A stretch of 40,758 bases of DNA, taken from positions 1 to 40,758 of the forward strand of contig CAKTAM010000003.1 of NCBI GenBank assembly GCA_934527255.1, in the 5' to 3' direction. Below, piece by piece: positions 33,720 to 40,758 of the stretch. Source of the DNA: an uncultured Oscillospiraceae bacterium (GTDB lineage: Bacteria; Bacillota; Clostridia; Oscillospirales; Ruminococcaceae). Both the position numbers and the translations under genes were made by a program. The stretch's first letter is position 1. Each line of letters opens with the position of its first letter. A model generated the notes under the pieces. That model made no database searches, had not been told where the DNA came from, and saw nothing but the letters and a program-made list of their open reading frames with translations.

Positions 33720-34982
33720 TCAGGCGCGCGGTGCGCCGGCCGCCTCCTTTTTGCTGCGGCCGACCTGAATGTTGTCGCGGGTGCGGCATTTCAGCGCGGC
33801 GATGGGGTGCGGCTTTTCCTCATAGCGATAGTCGCGGCCGCAGCGGGCGATGTGCTCGCGGATGACGGCGTGCGACTGCAGCGCCGCTGTGCTGCGGTTG
33901 ATCTGCTGCTGATAGCGGAAGAAATCCGCGTTGTCGGGCAGCTCGGCCACATTGCAGTACCCCTCGCGGAGGCTGGTCAGGCGTGCGGTGGTCAGCACCT
34001 GCCGCACATATTCCTTGCTGGGGGCCAGCGTCAGCAGGGCGGGAAATTCGCCGTCGGCGATCACCTGCTGCCACTCTTTCTTTTCATAGCGCCGCAGCAG
34101 CTCGGCGGCCTTGTGCAGGTGGGCAACCTCCTGTGTGAACAGCTCCTCCCACAAAAGCCGAATGCGGCGGTCGCTCTCGCTCTGGAAGCAGGAATAATAC
34201 AGATAACACTCGGTGTACTCGTGCAGCAGCAGGCTCTCCAGCCAGCTCATATGCGGATCCTTCAGGCTGCCGTAATGGCTGACGTGCTGCTCCTCCACCA
34301 TGGCGATCTCGGCATACAGGCGGCGTCCGGCCTCCGTATCGTAAAAGCTGCCAAGGTTCATATAGTAGTTCATGGTCTGCTGCTCGGCCGCTGTGATAAT
34401 ACCGACGTGCAGCCGGGTGAGCAGAGCGGCTTTTGGGCCGATGGGGCGGCGGATATCGTCAAACGGGTGGCGGTAGTGGGCGATGGTCGGGCGGCCGGGC
34501 ATCAGCTCGACGTGCTGCCCGACCAATCGGGCAGGGTCGGTATGCCGCTCGCCCTCCAGCAGGTCGGCATAGCGGTACAGATGGTCAAAATCCTCCAGCA
34601 GGGCAAAATCCAGTGCGGCGCGCACATGGGCGTCCGGCTCGTTGAGCGCCAGCGCCGCGGTCAGGTCTACCGCCAGCATCTCATAGCCGATGGTATGCTC
34701 CAGCAGGGTTTCCTCGGCGGGCTTCAGCGCGGCGATCCGCTTTTGTTGCTGCTGTTCAATGCGGCGCAGCAGCGCCAGCTCGCGCCGCAGGTCGTTGTCG
34801 GCGCAGTGTCGGCTGAACTGGTGCCCCAGCCAGACGGATTCAAACTCCGTGCCGTTCATCAGAATGACACGCAGCCGGGTGTAGGGGTCGACGGTGCGCT
34901 TGTCGTACGGCTTGCCGGCCAGCGTCTGCCAGTCGACGATGCAGCTCTCCAACGGGGTCGGCTTTTCCAAAAACGGGTTCAT
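33720..34982 (-). CDS. Ferritin-like (diiron-type) conserved protein of unknown function
   Basis: A 420-residue soluble protein. I recognise it as a well-conserved protein of clostridial genomes that begins MNPFLEKP. Helical stretches carry Glu/His pairs as in ferritin-like four-helix bundles: ALLEDFDHLYRYADLLE (about 127-143), AEQQTMNYYMN (about 198-208), AMVEEQHVSHYGSL (about 228-241), LLHEYTECYLYYS (about 252-264) and EELFTQEVAHLHKAAELL (about 278-295). These could build a diiron site, but no metal has been shown for it to my knowledge. A HYRHPFDDIRRP loop is another hallmark. The ATG at 34982 fits the family start; TTG 34988 is possible. The upstream region has a sigma-G-like promoter, so a spore role is conceivable. 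Confidence 0.7.
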   Translation of the reverse strand: MNPFLEKPTPLESCIVDWQTLAGKPYDKRTVDPYTRLRVILMNGTEFESVWLGHQFSRHCADNDLRRELALLRRIEQQQQKRIAALKPAEETLLEHTIGYEMLAVDLTAALALNEPDAHVRAALDFALLEDFDHLYRYADLLEGERHTDPARLVGQHVELMPGRPTIAHYRHPFDDIRRPIGPKAALLTRLHVGIITAAEQQTMNYYMNLGSFYDTEAGRRLYAEIAMVEEQHVSHYGSLKDPHMSWLESLLLHEYTECYLYYSCFQSESDRRIRLLWEELFTQEVAHLHKAAELLRRYEKKEWQQVIADGEFPALLTLAPSKEYVRQVLTTARLTSLREGYCNVAELPDNADFFRYQQQINRSTAALQSHAVIREHIARCGRDYRYEEKPHPIAALKCRTRDNIQVGRSKKEAAGAPRA

Positions 34983-35040
34983 GGGCAAGGTGCTCCTTTT
35001 CTGTTCAGAATCAGGTTACCGGCAGCGCCGGTACGGTGGG

Positions 35041-35069
35041 TAGTATGCCCGGCTGTCGGCGGCTGATTC
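35041..35069 (-). promoter_or_regulatory. Possible sigma-G/F-like promoter of the ferritin-like gene
   Basis: On the minus strand GAATC (35069-35065), 17 bases, CATACTA (35047-35041). The -10 box matches the sigma-G consensus exactly; the -35 box has one mismatch. A 7-bp palindrome (35017-35033) lies downstream. Confidence 0.35.
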
Positions 35070-35104
35070 CTGTGGCAGACAAAGAAAAAGCCGTTCGCGG
35101 CGGC

Positions 35105-35133
35105 TTGACAAGGGCTGCGGCAAATGCTAGAAT
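35105..35133 (+). promoter_or_regulatory. Sigma-A promoter of the MATE gene
   Basis: TTGACA (35105-35110), 17 bases ending in TGC, TAGAAT (35128-35133). Confidence 0.8.
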
Positions 35134-35224
35134 AGGGAAAGCTCGCTCGGAGGGTGAGCCGTTCGCGGAAACGGCAGCCGGATAAGGCGCAGACTGAAAC
35201 GTCTGTTCCTTATCCGGCTTTTTT
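35134..35224 (+). ncRNA. Structured leader with terminator, possible guanidine-IV (mepA-type) riboswitch
   Basis: Between the promoter and the MATE start lie three hairpins: CTCGCTC-GGAG-GGTGAG (about 35142-35158), GCCGTT-N6-AACGGC (about 35158-35175) and a terminator. An attenuator before an efflux gene implies a ligand- or protein-controlled switch. The mepA motif (guanidine-IV) is a short transcriptional switch upstream of clostridial MATE genes and has this hairpin-plus-terminator layout with a GGAGGG segment. I recall its consensus only roughly, so the class is a suggestion. Confidence 0.45.
35176..35224 (+). terminator. Leader terminator before the MATE gene
   Basis: AGCCGGATAAGG (35176-35187) pairs perfectly with CCTTATCCGGCT (35208-35219); an inner CAGAC-GTCTG hairpin and six T complete it. 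Confidence 0.88.
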
Positions 35225-35244
35225 GAGTAGAAAGGAAAGGAAAA

Positions 35245-36579
35245 ATGGATCTTCTTCATGGAAAAATCAAGCCGCTGTACTGGAAATATCTTGCTGCGGC
35301 CTTTGGCAGCACGCTGATCGCCAGCATCTACGGCGCAGTGGATATGGCCGTGGTGGGGCAGTATCAGGGGCCGGACGGCACGGCCGCGCTGGCGGTCATC
35401 GCCCCAATATGGAACCTGGTCTACAGCCTTGGCTTGCTGACTGGCATCGGCGGCAGCGTGCTGTTTTCGGCGCGGCGCGGCAGCGGCGACGGCGGCGAAA
35501 ACGAATACTTCACCGTCGCGCTGGGCGGCTCGGTCGGGCTGGCGCTGCTGGCATGGGTCGGGCTTCTCTGCTTTGAAAAGCCGCTGCTGCTGTTTTTTGG
35601 TGCGGATGACGCCCTACTGGTGTTGGCGCAGACCTATATGCGCCCCATCCGCGTGGTGTTTCCGCTGTTTCTGTTTTCGCAGATGCTGGCGGCCTTTCTG
35701 CGCAACGACAATGCGCCGGGCCTTGCCACGCTGAGCGTGCTCAGCGGCGGTATTTTCAACATCGTGGGCGATTGTTTTTTTGTGTTCGGGCTTCGCATGG
35801 GTATTTATGGCGCAGGGCTGGCCACGGCCATCGGCAGCGTCATCACGTTTGCGGTGCTGCTGACGCACTTTTTCAGTTCGCGCTGCACCCTGTGCCCGGT
35901 GCGGCCGACCCAGCCGCTGCATAAGCTGCGGCAAATTCTTGTCACAGGCTTTTCCTCGTTTTTTGTGGATGTGGCCATGGGCATTCTGACGGTGTTCTTC
36001 AACCGGCAGATCATGCGCTATCTGAACGCGGACGCGCTGGCCGTGTACGGCGTGGTCATCAACGTCAGCACCTTTGTACAGTGCTGCGCCTACAGCGTGG
36101 GACAGGCGTCGCAGCCGCTTGTTTCGGCCAATTACGGCGCGGGCCGTCCGGGGCGCATCCGCGAGACCCTGCGGCTGGCACTGTGGACGACGGCGGGCCT
36201 TGGAGCGGTGTGGACAGCCGTCAGCCTGGCATGCCCCAACCTGTTTATTTATATCTTTATGAAGCCGACGCCGGAGATACTGGCCGCGGCCCCCGCCATC
36301 ATCCGCACCTATGCGCTGTCGTTTTTGCTGCTGCCGTTCAACATTTATTCCACCTATTATTTTCAGGCCGTCCTCAAGCCGGGCGCGGCGTTCTGGGTCA
36401 GCGTGGCGCGCGGGCTGGTCGTCAGCGGTCTGCTGATCCTGCTGCTGCCTGCGGTCGTCAGCACACAAAGCCTCTGGCTGGCCATGCCCATCACCGAATG
36501 CCTTGTGGCGGTGTATGCCGCGGCGGCCATGCGGCGCTCGGCGCGGGCGCTGCCCGCAGCGGATGCCGCGCCGGTGTGA
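35245..36579 (+). CDS. MATE family multidrug/cation efflux transporter
   Basis: A 444-residue membrane protein with 12 predicted helices in two bundles. The start MDLLHGKIKPLYWKYL and the ASIYGAVDMAVVGQYQGPDGTAALAV block (about 24-50) are typical of the NorM/MepA-like group; LRNDNAPGLATLSVLSGGIFNIVGDCFFVF (about 152-181) is the conserved central part. It exports cationic compounds in exchange for Na+ or H+. The ATG has GAAAGGAAAGG upstream. It sits behind a leader terminator, so it is probably induced by a small molecule; guanidinium is one candidate. No terminator was found directly after it. Confidence 0.93.
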   Translation: MDLLHGKIKPLYWKYLAAAFGSTLIASIYGAVDMAVVGQYQGPDGTAALAVIAPIWNLVYSLGLLTGIGGSVLFSARRGSGDGGENEYFTVALGGSVGLALLAWVGLLCFEKPLLLFFGADDALLVLAQTYMRPIRVVFPLFLFSQMLAAFLRNDNAPGLATLSVLSGGIFNIVGDCFFVFGLRMGIYGAGLATAIGSVITFAVLLTHFFSSRCTLCPVRPTQPLHKLRQILVTGFSSFFVDVAMGILTVFFNRQIMRYLNADALAVYGVVINVSTFVQCCAYSVGQASQPLVSANYGAGRPGRIRETLRLALWTTAGLGAVWTAVSLACPNLFIYIFMKPTPEILAAAPAIIRTYALSFLLLPFNIYSTYYFQAVLKPGAAFWVSVARGLVVSGLLILLLPAVVSTQSLWLAMPITECLVAVYAAAAMRRSARALPAADAAPV

Positions 36580-36721
36580 GGGCTGTCCAGCATGGCAGCT
36601 GCTGCGCTGTCAGCGGCCGCCGCGCCCCTGGCAGGGAAACCGACCGCGGCAGGCTTGATTTTTGCACCGGTTTGGTGTAAGCTGATAGCAGCGCTGAAGC
36701 GTGAAAAAAGGAGAAGCTTCC

Positions 36722-37165
36722 ATGAAAATATTAGCCGTTGATTACGGCGACAGCCGTACCGGGCTGGCCGCCTGCGACCGTACCGAGTTTCTGGCCTCGC
36801 CCATTGGCATCATTCAGGAAAAAAGCATGGCCAAAACCATTGAAAAGATCGTTTATGCCTCGCGCGAATACGAGGCGGGCATGGTCGTCGTCGGCCTGCC
36901 GCGCAACATGGACGGCAGCGAGGGCGCCCGCGCGCAGAAATGCCGCAAGGTGGCCGAGCTGCTGGCCGCCATTGTGGATATTCCCGTCTGCCTGTGGGAC
37001 GAGCGCTCCACCACGGTGACGGCCGCCGGTATTCTGGGCGAAAACAACGTCTATGGCAAAAAGCGCAAGCAGGTGCTGGATGCCGTTGCCGCGCAGGTCA
37101 TTCTGGAAAGCTTTCTGGCGTGGCGCAAAAACCACCCGGAGGAGCAGCCCCCAACCGTGGGCTGA
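36722..37165 (+). CDS. ruvX: Holliday junction resolvase-like protein RuvX/YqgF
   Basis: A 147-residue RNase-H-fold protein. DYGDSRTGLA (residues 7-16) holds the first acidic catalytic residue. GLPRNMDGSEGARA (about 60-73), LWDERSTTVTA (about 93-103, with the second acidic residue) and KKRKQVLDAVAAQVILESFL (about 115-134, with the last Asp) follow. Members process branched DNA or 16S rRNA precursors. Length and order are normal. ATG 36722 follows AAAAAAGGAGAAG. In many Firmicutes the gene sits beside alaS or mltG; here it follows a MATE gene. Confidence 0.93.
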   Translation: MKILAVDYGDSRTGLAACDRTEFLASPIGIIQEKSMAKTIEKIVYASREYEAGMVVVGLPRNMDGSEGARAQKCRKVAELLAAIVDIPVCLWDERSTTVTAAGILGENNVYGKKRKQVLDAVAAQVILESFLAWRKNHPEEQPPTVG

Positions 37166-37191
37166 CGGCATATTTTCAGGCCAAAGGGCAC

Positions 37192-37236
37192 AGCCCGTCC
37201 CTCTTTCCTTTGCGGAAAGGGCGGCGGGCTTTTTTT
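37192..37236 (+). terminator. Terminator after ruvX
   Basis: AGCCCG (37192-37197) and the following pyrimidine-rich arm pair with GGAAAGGGCGGCGGGCT (one mismatch), followed by seven T. Confidence 0.88.
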
Positions 37237-37409
37237 GCGGACAAAAAACGGCGAACGTGCGGCAGGCGGCAGGTATATTTTGGCGTAGGGGGTCAACACT
37301 ACAGGCAGGATGGCGCACCGGCTTACGGCAGTGGACGGAAAAAGACCGCCTGCACACCGGCCGTCTGCGGCGGCGCACACCTCAAAGGCCCATTGAAAGG
37401 AAGGTACAC

Positions 37410-38174
37410 ATGGGAAAATTCAGTCACTTTTTCAAAACAAAAGGCGTTCTGCTGGCGGTGGGGCTGTGTGTGGCTGCCGCGGGCGTGGCGGGCGTCAGCG
37501 TGATTGACCGTATGGTAAACCAACTTGGCACGCAGACGCCGCAGGGACAAAGCAGCGGGTCACAGCCGCAGAAAACACCGCAGGAGGAAAACGCATGGCA
37601 GGCAGACAGCATTGTGGAAGCGCCCGTGGTCAAGGGCGAGTCGGGCGTACAGAAGCCCTCCGACGCGGAGAAGGGGTCATCGGCCTCCTCCTTGCCGTCT
37701 GCCTCGGCTTCTTCGCCCTCCGATGCTGGTCAGACTGCCGCGCCGCCGTCCGAGTCGCCGCTCATCTCCGCGCCGCGCTTCGTGCGGCCCGTGAGCGGTG
37801 AGGTGACGGCCACCTTCAGCAAGGATGAGCTGCGCTATGACGAGACGATGGACGACTGGCGCACCCACAACGGCACCGATTTTGCGGCGGCCTACGGCGA
37901 GACCGTCTGCAGCGTGACAGAGGGCACGGTAACGCGGGTGGCAGAGGATCCCCTCTGGGGCTGGACGGTGGAGGTCGAGTGCCCGCAGGGGCTGGTGCGC
38001 TATACCGGGCTGGCCCGCAAGCCGTCGGTAAAGACAGGGGAGAGCGTGGCGGCGGGCGACGCCATCGGCAAGCTGGATGAGCTGGCGGCCGAGATCGCCA
38101 TGGAACCGCACCTGCATGTGGAATATGAAAAAGACGGTAAGCTGTGCGATGTGATGGAGCTGCTGGCGGGCTGA
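37410..38174 (+). CDS. SpoIIQ-like LytM/M23 endopeptidase-domain protein
   Basis: A 254-residue membrane-anchored protein. Residues 8-30 form one membrane helix with the N-terminus inside. A Ser/Pro/Ala-rich linker runs to about 125, and a LytM domain follows (VRPVSGEVTATFSKDELRYD, then DDWRTHNGTDFA). In SpoIIQ the phrase before the His site is close to DWRxHxGxD, so this is most likely the forespore partner of SpoIIIAH in the engulfment channel. The metal site is complete: His153, Asp157 and His236 in HLH. As in clostridial SpoIIQ and unlike the Bacillus protein, it may keep hydrolytic activity. The ATG has GAAAGGAAGG. An ordinary cell-wall M23 peptidase is the alternative. Confidence 0.8.
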   Translation: MGKFSHFFKTKGVLLAVGLCVAAAGVAGVSVIDRMVNQLGTQTPQGQSSGSQPQKTPQEENAWQADSIVEAPVVKGESGVQKPSDAEKGSSASSLPSASASSPSDAGQTAAPPSESPLISAPRFVRPVSGEVTATFSKDELRYDETMDDWRTHNGTDFAAAYGETVCSVTEGTVTRVAEDPLWGWTVEVECPQGLVRYTGLARKPSVKTGESVAAGDAIGKLDELAAEIAMEPHLHVEYEKDGKLCDVMELLAG

Positions 38175-38227
38175 CCGGCGCGGTGCGCGGCGGCCGAAAG
38201 CAGGCATTCTCCATCCCGTACGCCCAA

Positions 38228-38266
38228 GGCCCGGCGCTGCCCGCCCGACAGCCGCCGGGCCTTTTT
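38228..38266 (+). terminator. Terminator after the M23 gene
   Basis: GGCCCGGCG (38228-38236) pairs with CGCCGGGCC (38253-38261), followed by five T. Confidence 0.88.
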
Positions 38267-38308
38267 GCGCCTGTTTTTCTCAAAAAGAAAGATTTGTTCA
38301 CAGTTCTC

Positions 38309-38317
38309 TGGTATACT
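38309..38317 (+). promoter_or_regulatory. Extended -10 promoter of the choloylglycine hydrolase gene
   Basis: TGG followed by TATACT (38312-38317), 52 bases before the start. No good -35 box. Confidence 0.55.
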
Positions 38318-38368
38318 GTTTACAAAAAGGCGGCGACTGCCGCCCAAAACGGAAAGAGGGAATGCAGA

Positions 38369-39346
38369 ATGTGTACGGCAATGACCTACAGGACCGACGG
38401 CTTTTATTTTGGCCGAACACTGGATTATGAGTTCTCCTATGGGGAGGAGGTGACGGTGACCCCGCGCCGCTTCCCGTTTGTTTTCCGGCATATGGGGCCG
38501 CTGGAAACGCATTACGCCATGATTGGCATGGCGCATGTGGCGCAGGGCTATCCGCTGTATTATGATGCCGTGAACGAAAAGGGACTGGGCATGGCCGGGC
38601 TGAATTTTGTCGGCAACGCCGTTTATGCCCGCCCGCAGCCCGAAAAGGAAAACGTGGCCCAGTTTGAGCTGATACCGTGGGTGCTTGGTCGGTGCGCCAG
38701 CGTGCGGCAGGCCCGGGAGCTGCTGGCCGGAATGAACCTGGTGGACACGCTGTTCAGCGAGCAGCTGCCCTGCGCGCAGCTGCACTGGCTGCTTGCCGAT
38801 GCCAACGAGGCGATTGTGCTGGAGAGCACCGCCGAGGGCATGAAGCTGTACGATGATCCCGTCGGCGTGCTGACCAACAACCCGCCGTTTGCGCAGCAGC
38901 TGTTCGGGTTGAACCGCTATCTGGGGCTGTCGCCTCGCCAGCCGGAAAACCGTTTTTCCGACCGTCTGCCTCTGCAGACCTACAGTCGCGGCATGGGGGC
39001 GCTGGGGCTGCCGGGCGACCTGACATCCACCTCCCGCTTTGTGCGCGCGGCCTTTGTGCGCATGAACGCTGTCTCCGGCCGCGGCGAGGAGGAAAGCGTC
39101 AGCCAGTTCTTTCACATGCTGGGCGCGGTCGAGCAGCAGCGCGGCTGCTGCGAGGTGGCGCCGGGCAGCTATGAGATCACCCAGTATACCTCCTGCTGCA
39201 GTGCGCAGCGGGGCATCTATTACTATACCACCTATGAAAACCACCAGATCACGGCAGTGGATATGCACCGGGAGGAGCTGGACGGCAGCAGCCTGTGCCG
39301 CTATCCGCTGCGAAAGAGCGAGCATATTTTCCGGCAGAACGGCTGA
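38369..39346 (+). CDS. Choloylglycine hydrolase family amidase (bile salt hydrolase / penicillin V acylase)
   Basis: A 325-residue Ntn-hydrolase. After removal of Met1, Cys2 is the nucleophile (MCTAMTY). The other family residues are present: Arg16 and Asp19 in FGRTLDYE, Asn79 in GMAGLNF, Asn170/171 in LTNNPPF, and Arg223/226 in SRFVRAAF. Length, the NEKGLGMAGLNF segment and the gut-type genome favour a bile salt hydrolase, which frees glycine or taurine from bile salts. Penicillin V acylase or N-acyl-homoserine-lactone acylase cannot be excluded. No signal peptide is present, so it is cytoplasmic. ATG 38369 follows GGAAAGAGGG. It is a single-gene unit. Confidence 0.88.
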   Translation: MCTAMTYRTDGFYFGRTLDYEFSYGEEVTVTPRRFPFVFRHMGPLETHYAMIGMAHVAQGYPLYYDAVNEKGLGMAGLNFVGNAVYARPQPEKENVAQFELIPWVLGRCASVRQARELLAGMNLVDTLFSEQLPCAQLHWLLADANEAIVLESTAEGMKLYDDPVGVLTNNPPFAQQLFGLNRYLGLSPRQPENRFSDRLPLQTYSRGMGALGLPGDLTSTSRFVRAAFVRMNAVSGRGEEESVSQFFHMLGAVEQQRGCCEVAPGSYEITQYTSCCSAQRGIYYYTTYENHQITAVDMHREELDGSSLCRYPLRKSEHIFRQNG

Positions 39347-39384
39347 CGGCTGCCCCGGTAAGGCGGCCGCCGCGCCCTGCGCCC

Positions 39385-39413
39385 TTGTAAAAAAATGCCG
39401 ACTGTGGTATGAT
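39385..39413 (+). promoter_or_regulatory. Sigma-A promoter of rfbC
   Basis: TTGTAA (39385-39390), 17 bases ending in TGG, TATGAT (39408-39413). Confidence 0.7.
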
Positions 39414-39447
39414 TACCCTGTTCCACAATCGTATTTTGGAGGTTCGT

Positions 39448-40014
39448 ATGGGAAAATTTACGTTTTTGCCCACCGGAATAGAAGGTCTGACCGTGGTCGA
39501 GCCCACCGTGTTCGGCGATGCGCGCGGTTATTTTATGGAGACCTACCAGAAAGAAGAATTTGCCGCAGCCGGCATTGACCGTGAGTTTGTGCAGGATAAC
39601 CAGTCCAGCTCTACTCGCGGCGTGCTGCGCGGCCTGCATTTTCAAAAGCAGCATCCGCAGGGCAAGCTGGTGCGCGTGGTCTCGGGCGAGGTGTTCGATG
39701 TGGCCGTCGATCTGCGCCCGCACAGCGCCACCTTCGGCAAGTGGTATGGCGTGACCCTCAGCGCGGAAAACAAACGCCAGTTTTATATTCCCGAGGGCTT
39801 TGCTCACGGCTTTGCCGTTGTCAGCGAAACAGCCGAATTCTGCTATAAATGTACGGATTTGTACGCCCCGGGCGACGAGGGCGGCATTCCGTTCGACGAC
39901 CCGGATATCGGGGTGCAGTGGCCGGTGCTGAACTGCCCCTATCAGCTTTCCGAAAAGGATCGCCGTCACACGCCCTTTGCGCAGCAGACGTTTGACTATT
40001 TTGAAAGGTGGTGA
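39448..40014 (+). CDS. rfbC: dTDP-4-dehydrorhamnose 3,5-epimerase
   Basis: Third enzyme of dTDP-L-rhamnose synthesis. The 188-residue cupin-fold product has VFGDARGYFMETYQKEEF (about 21-38), the catalytic His64 in GVLRGLHFQ, VFDVAVDLRPHSATFGKW (about 82-99) and FYIPEGFAHGFAVVSE (about 113-128). Length and order are normal. The ATG has TTGGAGG. It directly precedes an ABC-2 export permease, so it probably opens a locus for a rhamnose-containing polysaccharide that continues past the window. Confidence 0.96.
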   Translation: MGKFTFLPTGIEGLTVVEPTVFGDARGYFMETYQKEEFAAAGIDREFVQDNQSSSTRGVLRGLHFQKQHPQGKLVRVVSGEVFDVAVDLRPHSATFGKWYGVTLSAENKRQFYIPEGFAHGFAVVSETAEFCYKCTDLYAPGDEGGIPFDDPDIGVQWPVLNCPYQLSEKDRRHTPFAQQTFDYFERW

Positions 40015-40019
40015 ACGCC

Positions 40020-40758
40020 GTGACCAAGGGGCAGAAGCTGAAGCTTTACCTGCAGGATTTCTGGCGTTACCGCTACCTGCTGTATAACCTTATCAGCCGC
40101 GACTTCAAGCTGAAATATCGCCGCAGCGTACTGGGCGTGGTGTGGAGCGTGCTGAACCCGCTGCTGATGAGTCTTGTCATGTATGTGGTGTTTTCCAGCA
40201 TGTTTGCCGGTATGCGCGGCGGCGGCATTGACAACTTCGCCGTTTTTCTGCTCATCGGCCAGATCCTGTTCGGCCTGTTCAACGAGGCGACCAACAGCGC
40301 CATGCAAAGCGTGCTGGGCAGCGCGGCGCTGCTGCGCAAGGTGTACATCCCCAAGTACATTTTCCCGCTGGAGAAGGTCTGCTTTGCACTGGTCAACTGC
40401 GTTTTTTCGCTGATCGCGCTGGTCATTCTGATGGTGTGCACCGGCTGCCGGTTTTACTGGACGGCGTTTCAGGCCATTTATCCGCTGCTGACACTGTTTG
40501 TGTTCAGTCTGGGCGTCGGGCTGTTTCTGGCCATGGCCACCGTCTTTTTCCGCGATGTCATTCATATCTGGGGCGTTTTCTGTACGGCGCTGATGTACTT
40601 TTCCGCCATCTTCTATGACCCCGAGCAGATGGGCATGGAAATTCAGCAGATCATCCGCTTCAACCCGCTGTACTGGTACATTACGGCGTTCCGCAAAACG
40701 GTGCTCAACGGCGAAAACCTGACGGTCAACATGCTGCTGGTCTGCGGCGGCTGCGCGC
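40020..40758 (+). CDS. ABC-2 type polysaccharide export permease, 3' partial
   Basis: 246 residues are visible and the frame is still open at the window edge. SRDFKLKYRRSVLGVVWSVLNPLLMS (about residues 23-48) is the hallmark of permeases that export O-antigen, teichoic acid or capsule (Wzm/TagG/RfbA). Five to six membrane helices follow, with RKVYIPKYIFPL (about 102-113) and RFNPLYWYITAFRKTVL near the end. The start is taken as GTG 40020, with AGGTGGTGA just before it; GTG 40011 is too close to the ribosome binding site. It follows rfbC by 5 bases, so the two are co-transcribed. The ATPase partner should lie beyond the window. Confidence 0.9.
   Translation, partial: MTKGQKLKLYLQDFWRYRYLLYNLISRDFKLKYRRSVLGVVWSVLNPLLMSLVMYVVFSSMFAGMRGGGIDNFAVFLLIGQILFGLFNEATNSAMQSVLGSAALLRKVYIPKYIFPLEKVCFALVNCVFSLIALVILMVCTGCRFYWTAFQAIYPLLTLFVFSLGVGLFLAMATVFFRDVIHIWGVFCTALMYFSAIFYDPEQMGMEIQQIIRFNPLYWYITAFRKTVLNGENLTVNMLLVCGGCA

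Noticed and set aside
37273..37301. Possible sigma-F promoter upstream of the SpoIIQ-like gene (GTATA then GGTCAACAC)
   Set aside because: The spacer is only 13 bases and the -10 box misses two key positions, so I do not call it.

Overview
The window reads as chromosomal DNA from a GC-rich, low-intergenic-AT member of the Clostridia, most likely Oscillospiraceae/Ruminococcaceae from a gut. The evidence is the type of proteins (GH38 mannosidases, choloylglycine hydrolase family, DUF3793/DUF2325, MATE), sigma-A promoters with extended -10 boxes, AGGAGG-type ribosome binding sites, and sporulation genes (dpaA, dpaB, a SpoIIQ-like LytM protein, a SpoIID/peptidoglycan-binding protein). I cannot name the genus from sequence alone. 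No rRNA, tRNA, CRISPR array, transposase or prophage gene was seen.

Layout. 1-3.1 kb: the end of an S41 protease homologue that has lost both catalytic residues, then the dipicolinate synthase pair dpaA-dpaB behind a sigma-K-like promoter. 3.2-7.4 kb: an ABC ATPase plus a very large FtsX-type permease with a long coiled coil. 7.7-10.1 kb: a YccF membrane protein, an uncharacterised U32-like protein with a cysteine cluster, and a ZIP metal transporter. 10.1-12.6 kb: a cyclic-di-GMP-I riboswitch in front of a SipW-type signal peptidase that breaks off and runs out of frame into the 3' part of a surface protein. 13.1-17.4 kb: an iron-sulfur flavoprotein, glyS, and a DUF2325-DUF3793-flavodoxin operon. 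17.4-18.6 kb: gene-poor DNA with operators and an orphan promoter/terminator pair.

18.6-30.5 kb is a carbohydrate region. An MBL-fold hydrolase and a GH38 mannosidase point left. A second, larger GH38 points right and is followed by a heterodimeric ABC exporter and a short GH37-like glycosidase. 30.8-35 kb: a spore-type peptidoglycan-binding protein and a ferritin-like protein, both leftward, with sporulation-sigma-like promoters. 35.1-39.3 kb: a MATE exporter behind a terminator-containing structured leader (possibly a guanidine-IV riboswitch), ruvX, a SpoIIQ-like M23 protein and a bile-salt/penicillin amidase homologue. 39.4 kb to the end: rfbC and the start of an ABC-2 polysaccharide export permease, which is cut by the window edge.

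The main regulatory thread is a palindrome GGTTAGC-N4-GCTAACC found three times. It lies just downstream of the -10 box of the ZIP gene and of the DUF2325-DUF3793-flavodoxin operon, with one more copy in that operon's leader. This suggests a small metal-responsive (DtxR/IdeR-like) regulon. A second thread is a set of sporulation genes scattered through the window, two of which share an AC-N17-CATA promoter layout.
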